Shown: positions 54,095-63,752 of the stretch, piece by piece
Layout: each line of letters begins with the position of its first letter
Position numbering within the stretch: the stretch's first letter is position 1
Assembly: GCF_003010935.1 (NCBI RefSeq)
Contig: NZ_PGGN01000001.1
Span: forward strand, 310,001-374,000
DNA from: Phyllobacterium endophyticum
GTDB taxonomy: Bacteria > Pseudomonadota > Alphaproteobacteria > Rhizobiales > Rhizobiaceae
Length of the DNA stretch: 64,000 nt
Direction of reading: 5' to 3'
The notes under the pieces: generated by a model
Told to the model about the DNA's origin: nothing
The model's input: the letters and a program-made list of their open reading frames with translations, nothing else
Database searches by the model: none
Translations under genes and position numbers: made by a program

Positions 54095-56671
54095 TTACCT
54101 TGCGCGTTGTTGGGCATGCGCCGCCCGGCGCGTGACAATCGCATCAATCCCGATCGCAAGCAGGATCACGAGGCCGTAGACGCCCTGCAGCCACAGTGGA
54201 TCGACCCGCACCAGCGTCAAACCATTCTTGATGACGAGAAGCGTCATCGCTCCAAGAGCGACGCCGAGGATGGTACCGGCGCCACCGCGTATGGCGACGC
54301 CGCCGACAACCGAGGCAGCGATGACCGTCAGCTCGAATCCGCTGGCAACGCGGGCATCTACGGTCGCATAGCGCGAGGCCCAGAGTGCGCCGCAAATGCC
54401 GGCAAGCAGCCCGGCAAGCGTGAAGGCAAGCACGACACGCCGCTTTTGCGGAATGCCGATCATGTCGGCTCCGTCGGGGTTGGAGCCCGTGGCGAAAAGC
54501 TCGCGTCCAAGCGCCGTGCGTTTCAGCAGAAATGCCGAAAGTACAAGAATTGCCAGTGTGATAACGACGATCAGCGGTATGCCGGCAAGCTTGTAACCCG
54601 TCATGTCGAGCCATGCCTGCGGTACCTCGTCGGCACTCACCTGATCGCCGGCCGCCCACAGGCTGTTGAATCCCCGATAGATCGACAAGGTGCCGAGCGT
54701 CGCGACGATCGCAGGAATGCGCCCGAGCGTCACAATGCTCCCATTGATGAGACCGGCTGCAATGCCAACGGAACAGGCAACGGCGAGGCCGCCTGCAACA
54801 CCAAGCTCCGGAAAGGCCGAAAGCGTGCTCGCCGATGCATAGGCGGCAAGCCCGATGATGGCTGCAACCGACAGATCTATGTTGCGGGTGATCATGACGA
54901 GCATCTGACCAAGCGCAGCAACCATCAAAAGCGCAACGTCCATCGAGACAGCCGTGATATTCGCACTGCTGAAAATGCGTGGATTGACGAGCGCGACAGG
55001 AATCACCACGGCCGCCATTGCAGCCGCTAGGCCGAATTCGCGATGCTCCAGCATCCGGCTCCAGACGCTGCGGCGTCCAGCGTCACCAGCATCCACACCC
55101 GTGCGGTCCTCCAGCTCATGTGTCGCGGCTTTCAGCACGAGCTGCTGTGTTGCCTCTGCCTTGGAAAATTCGGCGGTTTTTTCCCTTTCGCGCAGGACGA
55201 CAATCCGGTCGCTCATCCCGAGCAATTCCGGCAGTTCAGAGGAAATCAGAATAATCGCCATGCCCTGTGTTGCAAGATCTGCAATCATCGCGTGGATTTC
55301 GGCCTTGGTATTGACGTCGATGCCCTGGGTTGGTTCGTCAAGGATCAGGATCGATGGCCTGGTCGCCAGCCATTTCGAGATCACCACCTTTTGCTGATTC
55401 CCGCCGGAGAGCTGCTTGATCGGCTGGTGATAGTCCTTGAACCGCAGTTTCAGCCGCTTGAGCTCGTCACCGACGATGTCGATGGCGCTTTGCGGGCGGT
55501 AAATCCCGTTGCGGCTGGCCTTTGCCAGCACCGTCAGTGCCGCATTGTCGAGGATGGCGAAGTCCATCACCAGACTCTGTCCCATACGGTCTTCAGACAC
55601 ATAGGCTATGCCGGCATTCATCGCATCGCGCGGCGAGCGGAATTCTACGGGTTTGCCGTCGACCAGTATCTGGCCGCTGCGCGGCCTGTCGACGCCGAAA
55701 ATCGCACGGGCGATTTCCGTGCGGCCACTTCCCACCAGGCCGCCAATTCCGAGAATTTCGCCTTTGCGGACATGAAGGTCGATTTCGCTGTCGGTCCCCT
55801 CGACCACGAGCTTTCTGAGTTCCAGTGCAACCGGCAAAAGCGAGGCTTGGCGCTGTGGATAGAGCATGGTGATTTCGCGCCCGACCATCATATGTATCGC
55901 GCGTTCGCGGCTGAGCGAAGACGCCGGCTCGACACCCACCATCTGCCCGTCACGCAAAACCGCAATGCGATCGGCGATGCGGAAAATTTCGTCCATACGA
56001 TGGCCGACAAACATCATGGCGACGCCATGCGCACGCAAATCCTCGACCACTTTGAATAGCCGCTCGACTTCGCGCTGCGACAGGGCTGCCGTCGGCTCGT
56101 CCATGATCAAGACCCGGGCCTTCAGCGAAAGCGCCCGGGCAATTTCCACGAGTTGCTGCTCGGAGGTGCGCAACAGACCAAGTTTTGTCGTGGCGGAAAC
56201 CGCAAGGCCCACAGTGTCGAGGACGGCCCTGGCCTGGGCATGCATCGCCTCCACATCGATCAATCCCGCACTGTTTAGCGGCATATGCCCAAGGAAGATG
56301 TTTTCGGCAATCGACAGGTCGGGAAACAGGCCCGGATGCTGGTGCATCACGGCAATGCCGGCATTTTGTGCATCGGCAGGCGACGCGAAAACCACCGGTA
56401 CGCCGTCGATCTCCACGCTACCCTGTGTCGGTTGGTAGACCCCGGCCAGAAGCTTGACGCAGGTGCTTTTCCCGGCGCCATTTTCGCCGAGCAGCGCCAG
56501 CACCTCACCACGCCGCAAATCAAACGATGCCTCTTTGAGGGCAACCGTTCCGGGAAACGTCTTGACGACTTTGTTCAGGCGTATCGGCGCAACTGAACCG
56601 CTGTCAACGGCAACGTTCTGCATGCTATTCAACAGTGCCTCCTCCCGGCCGAAAACCCTGCCGCCCAACAT
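54095..56671 (-). CDS. Fused sugar ABC ATPase (two domains) and permease
   Basis: 858-residue fusion. ABC domain 1 (about 30-265) has Walker A GENGAGKST and IMDEPTAALS; ABC domain 2 (about 285-525) has degenerate GSGRTE but intact LSGGNQQKV and ILDEPTQGID, as in RbsA/RhaT. From about 545 to the end it is a permease (ITRNIDLSVAAIIGLAAY, GRIPAIVATLGTLS). With the second permease it forms a heterodimeric channel. ATG 56671 has GGGAGAGG close upstream; ATG 56623 (MQNVAVDSGSV) is an alternative. Confidence 0.92.
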   Translation of the reverse strand: MLGGRVFGREEALLNSMQNVAVDSGSVAPIRLNKVVKTFPGTVALKEASFDLRRGEVLALLGENGAGKSTCVKLLAGVYQPTQGSVEIDGVPVVFASPADAQNAGIAVMHQHPGLFPDLSIAENIFLGHMPLNSAGLIDVEAMHAQARAVLDTVGLAVSATTKLGLLRTSEQQLVEIARALSLKARVLIMDEPTAALSQREVERLFKVVEDLRAHGVAMMFVGHRMDEIFRIADRIAVLRDGQMVGVEPASSLSRERAIHMMVGREITMLYPQRQASLLPVALELRKLVVEGTDSEIDLHVRKGEILGIGGLVGSGRTEIARAIFGVDRPRSGQILVDGKPVEFRSPRDAMNAGIAYVSEDRMGQSLVMDFAILDNAALTVLAKASRNGIYRPQSAIDIVGDELKRLKLRFKDYHQPIKQLSGGNQQKVVISKWLATRPSILILDEPTQGIDVNTKAEIHAMIADLATQGMAIILISSELPELLGMSDRIVVLREREKTAEFSKAEATQQLVLKAATHELEDRTGVDAGDAGRRSVWSRMLEHREFGLAAAMAAVVIPVALVNPRIFSSANITAVSMDVALLMVAALGQMLVMITRNIDLSVAAIIGLAAYASASTLSAFPELGVAGGLAVACSVGIAAGLINGSIVTLGRIPAIVATLGTLSIYRGFNSLWAAGDQVSADEVPQAWLDMTGYKLAGIPLIVVITLAILVLSAFLLKRTALGRELFATGSNPDGADMIGIPQKRRVVLAFTLAGLLAGICGALWASRYATVDARVASGFELTVIAASVVGGVAIRGGAGTILGVALGAMTLLVIKNGLTLVRVDPLWLQGVYGLVILLAIGIDAIVTRRAAHAQQRAR

Positions 56672-56693
56672 ACGCCTCTCCCGCGTATATTAA

Positions 56694-56704
56694 AGCAATT
56701 TGCT
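56694..56704. promoter_or_regulatory. Palindrome AGCAATTTGCT, candidate ROK operator
   Basis: A perfect dyad about a central T, within TTAAAGCAATTTGCTAAAA, 23 bp upstream of the transporter start and in the 204-bp gap shared with the ROK regulator. ROK regulators in alphaproteobacteria bind similar GCAA-type palindromes, which makes it a likely operator. Confidence 0.5.
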
Positions 56705-56875
56705 AAAAGAATTGCCGCGCGGGGTCAAGCGGAAAGTTTGACATTGGCCCTCGAAACGGGCAGTTTCGACTAAAGGCGCACGAGCTTTGCTGGGTGAGAG
56801 CGGCGCTCGTTGCGCCCACGACAATGGATCCACAAGTGAGTATAGATGCCGCAAAAGCGCTGGAAATGAGAGATA

Positions 56876-58129
56876 ATGGCCGGAAAAGGCAGTAATTCTG
56901 TTCAAGTGCGGCACTATAACGAACGCGTCGTACTGGAATCGATCCGAAGGTTGAAAGACGCTTCCAAGGCGGATATTGCCCGCTACGCCAACTTGACACC
57001 GGCGGCCATCGCGACGATTGTCGATGGGCTGGAGGCCTCGGGATTCGTAAAGCAAATTGGCAAACGTTTCGGGCAGCGGGGTCAACCCTCGATCATGTAC
57101 CGGCTTGTGCCTGAGAGCGCATACTCCATCGGAATACGCATAGGGCGGCGGGCATTGGACGCCGTTCTGCTCGATTTTGCCGGCGACATCCGCGCTCAGG
57201 AATCGCACGAGTACCGGTTTCCCGAACCTGCGGATGTCAAACGCTTCGGCGATCATGCAGTCGCATCCTTCAAGACATTTCTCGGCGCTGCCGCACAGTC
57301 GAGGATCGTCGGGGTCGGCATAGCTTCGCCTTATTTTTTCGGAGGGTGGGGCGAGGAACTAGGCTTCCCGGAGGCCTTGAGTTCCCGTTGGGAGAATGTC
57401 GATCTCACCACTTTATTCTCCATTGCCGCCGCTACGCCCGTCTATATCGAGAATGACGGATCGGCAGCCGGGCTGGCCGAACTTGTCAGCGGCAATGGAT
57501 CCCGGTTCGAAGATTTCATGCACGTATCGATCGATACGCTCATTGGCGGCGGACTGGTGCAGAAGGGCCAGTTGCAGACCGGACCGAATGGCAATACGGC
57601 GGCGCTTGGCCCGTTTCCGGTATCGAGATCCGATCTCTTTTCCGCAAAGCCATCGACCAGCCCGTTCGATATCTTGCTGCACCGGGCCTCGGTCTATGTC
57701 CTCGTTAATCATCTTCGTGCCAACGGCATCGATATATTTCGCGTGCGAGAGCTGGATCCGCTGCCCGTTGCCGCGCGTACGCCGCTGCTTGAGTGGCAGA
57801 CCGACTGTGCCGATGCGCTGGCGCAGGCGATCGTTGGTATCGTCGCGGTCGTTGATATCGATGCGGTGATCATCGACAGTATTCTGCCGCGTGCCATTCT
57901 TCAGGATATTGTTGCGAAGGTGCAGCAACGGCTGGGCGAGATTATCCCGGTTGGCTTGCTCGGACCGGAAATCATCGCTGGATCGCTCGGCCATCTAGGA
58001 TCGGCCATAGGCGCTGCTATGCTGCCGATCTACGCACTTTTCGCCCCGGACAGCAGCGTCCTTCTGAAGAAGGACCAGCCTCGCAAGCCGCTGCTCATTG
58101 GAAACAGAACTGATCTTATCCAGACATGA
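56876..58129 (+). CDS. ROK-family transcriptional regulator
   Basis: 417-residue NagC/XylR-type regulator. A winged HTH lies at about 12-75 (RRLKDASKADIARYANL, TPAAIATIVDGLEASGF). A ROK sugar-kinase-like domain follows to the end (VYIENDGSAAGLAELVSGNG). The typical ROK zinc-motif Cys cluster is not visible. It is divergent from the ABC transporter operon, so probably represses it and responds to its sugar (inference). It is convergent with the LpxO-like gene, with a 5-bp gap. Confidence 0.9.
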   Translation: MAGKGSNSVQVRHYNERVVLESIRRLKDASKADIARYANLTPAAIATIVDGLEASGFVKQIGKRFGQRGQPSIMYRLVPESAYSIGIRIGRRALDAVLLDFAGDIRAQESHEYRFPEPADVKRFGDHAVASFKTFLGAAAQSRIVGVGIASPYFFGGWGEELGFPEALSSRWENVDLTTLFSIAAATPVYIENDGSAAGLAELVSGNGSRFEDFMHVSIDTLIGGGLVQKGQLQTGPNGNTAALGPFPVSRSDLFSAKPSTSPFDILLHRASVYVLVNHLRANGIDIFRVRELDPLPVAARTPLLEWQTDCADALAQAIVGIVAVVDIDAVIIDSILPRAILQDIVAKVQQRLGEIIPVGLLGPEIIAGSLGHLGSAIGAAMLPIYALFAPDSSVLLKKDQPRKPLLIGNRTDLIQT

Positions 58130-58134
58130 AGGCT

Positions 58135-58947
58135 CTACTTCTGGATGACTTTCCAGTTCTTGTAGAAGATTGAATTGCTGCCCTTCAGGATAACGCCCAT
58201 GAACGAAACAATCGCGGCAAACAGGCCGGGCAGATAGGACGGGCGCAGAATATCGACGAACAGGCAATAGCGTGTCTGGTCGGTCTGGTTGACGGACTGA
58301 TGCATCAGCGTGTCATCGAAGATGAACAGCTTGTCGTCTTTCCAATAGCTCGTCGTGTCGCCGCACCAGATATAGGCCGTGCGATCGTTCATGTCGTTGA
58401 TGTTGTAAAGAACGCGGATCGTCGCCCGGATAGGCCCGAAATGTTTTGAAGTCGAGTTCTTCTTGTTGAAAACGGAGACACCGATCGTCTTCACGAAATT
58501 GTACTTTTCATAGAAGGACGGCACATTGGCGAAGCTCGGCTGATCCTTGCCGTACCATTTGAAAAAGAACATGCTGCGCGCCTGCTGTTCGGCGCGTGCC
58601 TGCAATTGCCCGACGATGTTTTCCTTCTGCGTCGCGGTTATCAGGCGCTTCACCTCCGCCTGGTAATCCGCGGGAAGGTCCTGCAGCTTGTAAACTCCCT
58701 TGTTGACGTAAGGCAGTGACAATATGTCGAGAAGAATATTGAGCGGCGACAGGATCCAGGTGAACATTCCATTGCCAAAGAAATATTGCTCGACAACCTG
58801 CAGGTTCAAATTCTTGTTGCGCGACAGATCGTAAAGGCCGCAGATCAGGTAGAAGATCACCAGATACGGGACGAAATAGGCGAGGATTGCCAGAAGAACC
58901 AATCCGACAGTCCAACGCCGAATGGACTTTTTCGTTGCTTTTTCCAT
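58135..58947 (-). CDS. LpxO-like aspartyl/asparaginyl beta-hydroxylase family protein
   Basis: 270-residue membrane-anchored Fe(II)/2-oxoglutarate oxygenase. A hydrophobic segment at about 12-38 comes first and a second, weaker one lies near 62-76. The AspH-type core has first metal His in SKHFGPIRATIRVLYNI and second in FIFDDTLMHQSVNQT, with RYCLFVDILRP after. LpxO uses this fold to 2-hydroxylate lipid A acyl chains; Arg of RYC would bind 2-oxoglutarate. Substrate not shown. Confidence 0.85.
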   Translation of the reverse strand: MEKATKKSIRRWTVGLVLLAILAYFVPYLVIFYLICGLYDLSRNKNLNLQVVEQYFFGNGMFTWILSPLNILLDILSLPYVNKGVYKLQDLPADYQAEVKRLITATQKENIVGQLQARAEQQARSMFFFKWYGKDQPSFANVPSFYEKYNFVKTIGVSVFNKKNSTSKHFGPIRATIRVLYNINDMNDRTAYIWCGDTTSYWKDDKLFIFDDTLMHQSVNQTDQTRYCLFVDILRPSYLPGLFAAIVSFMGVILKGSNSIFYKNWKVIQK

Positions 58948-59102
58948 GGTATTCCAGGTTTCGGCGCCAGCGATGACAGACGAGGTGGCGCGGCTTGTTG
59001 AGACAAATCGATCTAGCGCGATATACAGCCGCCGGAACGTTTTTAAAAGTGGCCCGTGGCGGTCAGGAATAGGCCCACGTCATTTCCTCTGTCAAGAGCA
59101 CC

Positions 59103-59125
59103 AAAAAGAGCGGCTCCGTAGCCGC
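59103..59125 (-). terminator. Rho-independent terminator after the aldo/keto reductase
   Basis: GCGGCT (59110-59115) and AGCCGC (59120-59125) form a 6-bp stem with a CCGT loop; on the minus strand CTCTTTTTGG follows. The rest of the 204-bp gap between 58948 and 59151 shows no gene. Confidence 0.82.
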
Positions 59126-59151
59126 CCCTTTCTATTGGTCCGCCCTGGTTG

Positions 59152-60147
<996 letters not shown>

Positions 60148-60244
60148 CACCGATCTCCTTGTGTGTGATTGGTGGAAGATAGGATGTGGAGCAGTGTTCG
60201 ATAATTGACTTATAATTTCACAGCTTGGTCTATATGTTAGATCA

Positions 60245-61135
60245 ATGGATCGTTCCCGGCTTCCCCAACTGGCAATCTTTGCGACGGTCGCCGAGAGTGG
60301 CGGCTTCCGTGGTGCTGCCAGGGAACTCGGCATTGCGCCATCCGCCGTCAGTCATGCCATTTCCAGTCTGGAGCAGAGCCTGGGCGTCAGGCTCCTTGCC
60401 AGGACGACGCGTAGTGTCGCCGTGACCGAGGAGGGGGCGCTGCTGCTCAAGCGGCTTCGTCCGGCTCTGGGTGAGATCGACCTGGCGCTGGATGCCGTCA
60501 GGGAGGCAAATAATCGTGTCGCCGGAAATCTGCGCCTCAGCGTTCCGCCTTTTGCGGCCCACTGGCTTCTGGCGCCGCGTCTGGCTGCGTTCAGCGCAAA
60601 CTACCCTGGTGTCACGCTGGAATTGCGCGTCGAGGAGAAATTCAATGACATCGTTGCGACCGGCGTCGATGCCGGCATGCGGCTCGGTGAGAGTCTCGAG
60701 CCGGACATGATCGCCGTACCCATGAGTAGTCCGATCAGGGCGAGCATCGTTGCTGCGCCAGCCTATCTCGAAAAACATGGAGTGCCGAGGCACCCGCGCG
60801 ATCTTCTCGATCATCTTTGCATCCGCCGCCGCTTTGCCAGTGGTCAGGTGTATCGCTGGGAGTTCGAAAAGGATGGCGAGGCCATCGTTCTTGATGTCAG
60901 CGGTCCGCTCATTCTCGGCGACGACCGGCTCGTGGTCGAAGCGGCGGTCGGGGGCGCGGGAATTGCGTTCCTGCTGCATCACATGGCGCCGCAAGCGATT
61001 GCGAAAGGAGACTTGATCTCCATGCTCGAGGACTGGTGCGCGCCTTTTCCCGGCGTCTATCTATATTATCCGAGCCGCCGTCAGATGCGTCCGGCACTGC
61101 GTGCCTTCATTGATTTCTTCAAGTTTACACCCTAG
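60245..61135 (+). CDS. LysR-family transcriptional regulator
   Basis: 296-residue LTTR. The N-terminal HTH is at about 6-65 (FRGAARELGIAPSAVSHAIS). The effector domain is at about 90-290, of the CrgA/DsdC-like type (PGVTLELRVEEKFNDIVATG). It is divergent from the aldo/keto reductase across 97 bp containing two ATAATT half sites, so control of that gene is likely (inference). Confidence 0.92.
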   Translation: MDRSRLPQLAIFATVAESGGFRGAARELGIAPSAVSHAISSLEQSLGVRLLARTTRSVAVTEEGALLLKRLRPALGEIDLALDAVREANNRVAGNLRLSVPPFAAHWLLAPRLAAFSANYPGVTLELRVEEKFNDIVATGVDAGMRLGESLEPDMIAVPMSSPIRASIVAAPAYLEKHGVPRHPRDLLDHLCIRRRFASGQVYRWEFEKDGEAIVLDVSGPLILGDDRLVVEAAVGGAGIAFLLHHMAPQAIAKGDLISMLEDWCAPFPGVYLYYPSRRQMRPALRAFIDFFKFTP

Positions 61136-61285
61136 GAATTGTGGAGATTCATGTCAGGGCGAGACGAAAACGGTGGTTTTCGAGCACCGGAGCGCAGCGT
61201 ACATTCTGGTACGTGAGCACCGGACGCAGAAAAATCCCGTTGCAGGCTGCCATGGCGTGGATATCGACGCAAAGGAGAGGTCATC

Positions 61286-62272
61286 ATGTTTCGTTGGGGT
61301 GTTCTATCGACGGCAAAAATCGGGGTCACGCTGGTTATTCCAGCAATATGCAACGCGGAAAATTCCGTGCTCGCCGCTATTTCCAGCCGCGACCTGTCGA
61401 AGGCCCGTGCGATCGCTGACCGCTTCGGCGCCCCGCTTGCCTTCGGTTCCTACGAGGAGATGCTGGCGTCCGACGAAATTGACGGGGTCTATATTCCGCT
61501 GCCTACCTCGCAGCATGTGGAATGGTCGTTGAAAGCGGCGGAGGCTGGCAAGCACGTCCTGTGCGAAAAACCGATCTCCCTCCACGCCAGTGAGATCGCG
61601 GCCCTGCAGCGCGCACGCGATACGAATGGCGTGCTGATTTCGGAAGCCTTCATGGTGACCTATCATCCGCAATGGCTGAAAGTTCGCGAACTGATCGCCC
61701 AGGGAGCAATCGGACAGTTGCGTCAGGTACAGTCGGCGTTCACCTATTTCAACAAGGATGCTACCAACATGCGCAACCAGCTCTCGCTGGGCGGCGGCGC
61801 CTTGCCCGATATCGGTGTTTACCCGACCGTGGTGACGCGCTTCGTGACCGGCAAGGAGCCTGTCCGTGTGATGGCAAGCATCGAACGCGATCCCGATTTC
61901 GGGACCGACCGCTACGCCAGCGTGCGTGCCGACTTTGAAGACTTCGAGTTGAACTTCTATGTCGCGACGCAGCTCGCCGCGCGCCAGTCGATCGCTTTCC
62001 ACGGGGACAAGGGCTATATCGAGGTGCTCGCACCATTCAATACCGGCAAATACGATCACGCCAAGATCACCTTGCACGACGCAAGCCATGGCAGCGCGAC
62101 CGAATACAATTTCGGCAATGTGGATCATTACTGCCTCGAGATCGAAGCCTTCGCCCGTGCCGCGCAGGGTGAGGATGCAAAGGTGTTTACGCTCGAAGAC
62201 TCGGTTTGCAATCAGAAGCTGATCGACGCTGTCTATCGTGCTGGCGACAGCGGACACTGGGAAACGGTTTGA
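61286..62272 (+). CDS. Gfo/Idh/MocA family NAD(P)-dependent oxidoreductase
   Basis: 328-residue sugar or inositol-type dehydrogenase. The Rossmann region is [13 protein letters not shown], with catalytic/structural [11 protein letters not shown] near residue 95. The C-terminal GFO_IDH domain has [16 protein letters not shown] with the usual His replaced by Tyr or Val nearby. Substrate unknown. AAAGGAGAG precedes the ATG. It is convergent with the HtpX-like gene, with a 10-bp gap. Confidence 0.9.
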   Translation: MFRWGVLSTAKIGVTLVIPAICNAENSVLAAISSRDLSKARAIADRFGAPLAFGSYEEMLASDEIDGVYIPLPTSQHVEWSLKAAEAGKHVLCEKPISLHASEIAALQRARDTNGVLISEAFMVTYHPQWLKVRELIAQGAIGQLRQVQSAFTYFNKDATNMRNQLSLGGGALPDIGVYPTVVTRFVTGKEPVRVMASIERDPDFGTDRYASVRADFEDFELNFYVATQLAARQSIAFHGDKGYIEVLAPFNTGKYDHAKITLHDASHGSATEYNFGNVDHYCLEIEAFARAAQGEDAKVFTLEDSVCNQKLIDAVYRAGDSGHWETV

Positions 62273-62282
62273 CCGCCGTAAC

Positions 62283-63428
62283 CTACCAATAAACCCCACC
62301 GCGAACGACATGAATGCGAGGCTTGCCGTCCGGCCTGTTGAGGCTCTGGGCGCATGCCTCGCATTCCGCTTCGCTGTCCTGCACGACGGGATGGGTCGCT
62401 TGCGTGTTTATCAGCGACAGAATTTCCAGGTTGTTGGAGTTCCAGCGTCCATATTGCTGGCCGATCTGCGGGACTGATCTTGGCCGCGTGCGGATATGCT
62501 CCAGCGGCTGCAGCTCCAGATCCGTCAAGATATCGCCGCGAGCGGCCATATCGCAGGCTTCTTTCAACGCGTTCAGCCGGGCGACGCGAATTTCCGTCAG
62601 CGGGTGCGTTCGCAGGATCGAAGGGTCCGGGATGCGTCCGCCCGGGAGAACGAGCGTCTCCCATATCTTGCCTTGAGCCTTCTCGAGCTTCGTCAGAGCG
62701 CTGGCGAGACCATCCGGATCGCCCGTCAGCATCGCGGCGCCCAGATCGGCGTCGAACTCGCGGGTTCTGGAAAGCGCCATCTGCAGCAGCCCGCCCATGG
62801 TAGGCGCAAACAGCAGCACAATAACGCCGAGCCATGGTATCTGCGCCTCGGACCCGCTCGCCATCCAGGTGACGTTGAACAGGAGTGAAACAATGCCGAC
62901 GGTGGACATGAGGGAGGTAAAACGCGACACCGTATCGGCAAGCGCCATGACCTTGAGGTCTTCGTTGCGAATATGGCTGATTTCATGCGCCAGAACACCG
63001 GTGAGTTCGCGCGCAGTCAGCGACCGGATGAGCTGGTCGGTGACGGCAACGACTGAATTGTCCTTCCGTCCGACAGCGAAGGCATTCATCATGCGTGAGG
63101 GGATGACATGCAGCTCCGGGGGCCTGGGCAGGCCCGCCCGTTTGGCGAGTTCTTCGACGATCGCCAGGCCTTGCGGGAATTCGGCGCGTGTAACGGGCCT
63201 TGCCTTATACATCGCCAGCACCATTTGAGGACTTACGCGCCTGATGGCGTAAAGGCTGATCCCGCCGAAAACCAACGCGTAGACCACCCCGGCAGGCCCC
63301 GCCAGCGTGAAGGCGCAAACGATGAGCAAGAGCAGGCTTCCGGCCAGAAGCAGCCAGGTGTGCAGCCTGTTGATCAGCCTGCTCCGGCGATGTGAAGGCA
63401 GGGGGAGAGGGAAAGAACTGTCGGTCAT
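62283..63428 (-). CDS. htpX: HtpX-like M48 zinc metalloprotease with a C-terminal extension
   Basis: Membrane protease of 381 residues. TMs are at about 24-42 and 46-62, then 168-190 and 197-217. The zinc motif is LAHEISHIRNED (His148, Glu149, His152), with the third ligand Glu in SRTREFDADLGAA. Classical HtpX is about 290-325 residues; here about 80 residues follow the protease core, including EAECEACAQ with a CxxC. Probably acts in membrane-protein quality control. Confidence 0.88.
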   Translation of the reverse strand: MTDSSFPLPLPSHRRSRLINRLHTWLLLAGSLLLLIVCAFTLAGPAGVVYALVFGGISLYAIRRVSPQMVLAMYKARPVTRAEFPQGLAIVEELAKRAGLPRPPELHVIPSRMMNAFAVGRKDNSVVAVTDQLIRSLTARELTGVLAHEISHIRNEDLKVMALADTVSRFTSLMSTVGIVSLLFNVTWMASGSEAQIPWLGVIVLLFAPTMGGLLQMALSRTREFDADLGAAMLTGDPDGLASALTKLEKAQGKIWETLVLPGGRIPDPSILRTHPLTEIRVARLNALKEACDMAARGDILTDLELQPLEHIRTRPRSVPQIGQQYGRWNSNNLEILSLINTQATHPVVQDSEAECEACAQSLNRPDGKPRIHVVRGGVYW

Positions 63429-63506
63429 GGACGATTATATGGAGAGAAAAAGCTGTTTTGCCGAGTCTTTTAAGGTGATTATGCATGTAAATGCTGCGCC
63501 TTCTGT

Positions 63507-63535
63507 CTTGCATGGCAATTTGACCCTTCTTATAT
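63507..63535 (+). promoter_or_regulatory. Candidate RpoH (heat-shock) promoter of dnaK
   Basis: CTTG (63507-63510), 18-bp spacer, CTTATAT (63529-63535), which fits the alphaproteobacterial sigma-32 pattern CTTG then CYTATNT. It would give a leader of about 210 nt before dnaK. Confidence 0.5.
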
Positions 63536-63601
63536 AGCCAGCAACCTACTGCGCCGTGCGGAACCTCGCGTATGCACAATGTCGCCGTAGAACTTGTACG
63601 A

Positions 63602-63646
63602 CGCATAATCATTTCCAAAAACGGTTTCTGTTTTTGGGGTTATGCG
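63602..63646 (+). promoter_or_regulatory. Extended hairpin in the dnaK leader
   Basis: Outer arms CGCATAA (63602-63608) and TTATGCG (63640-63646). An asymmetric internal loop (TCATTT against GG) follows, then inner arms CCAAAAAC (63615-63622) and GTTTTTGG (63630-63637) around a 7-nt loop. It lies about 100 nt upstream of the start and does not cover the ribosome site. A CCCCTAGGGG palindrome follows at 63686-63695. Confidence 0.55.
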
Positions 63647-63752
63647 GTAAAGAACTGCCCGCGCCGCAGTCCTGATTTTGTTAACCCCCTAGGGGCTGCC
63701 CGTATGGAACGCTCGGCAGAGGTCCCGGCAGCCTGCTGAATGGAGAAGAGTA

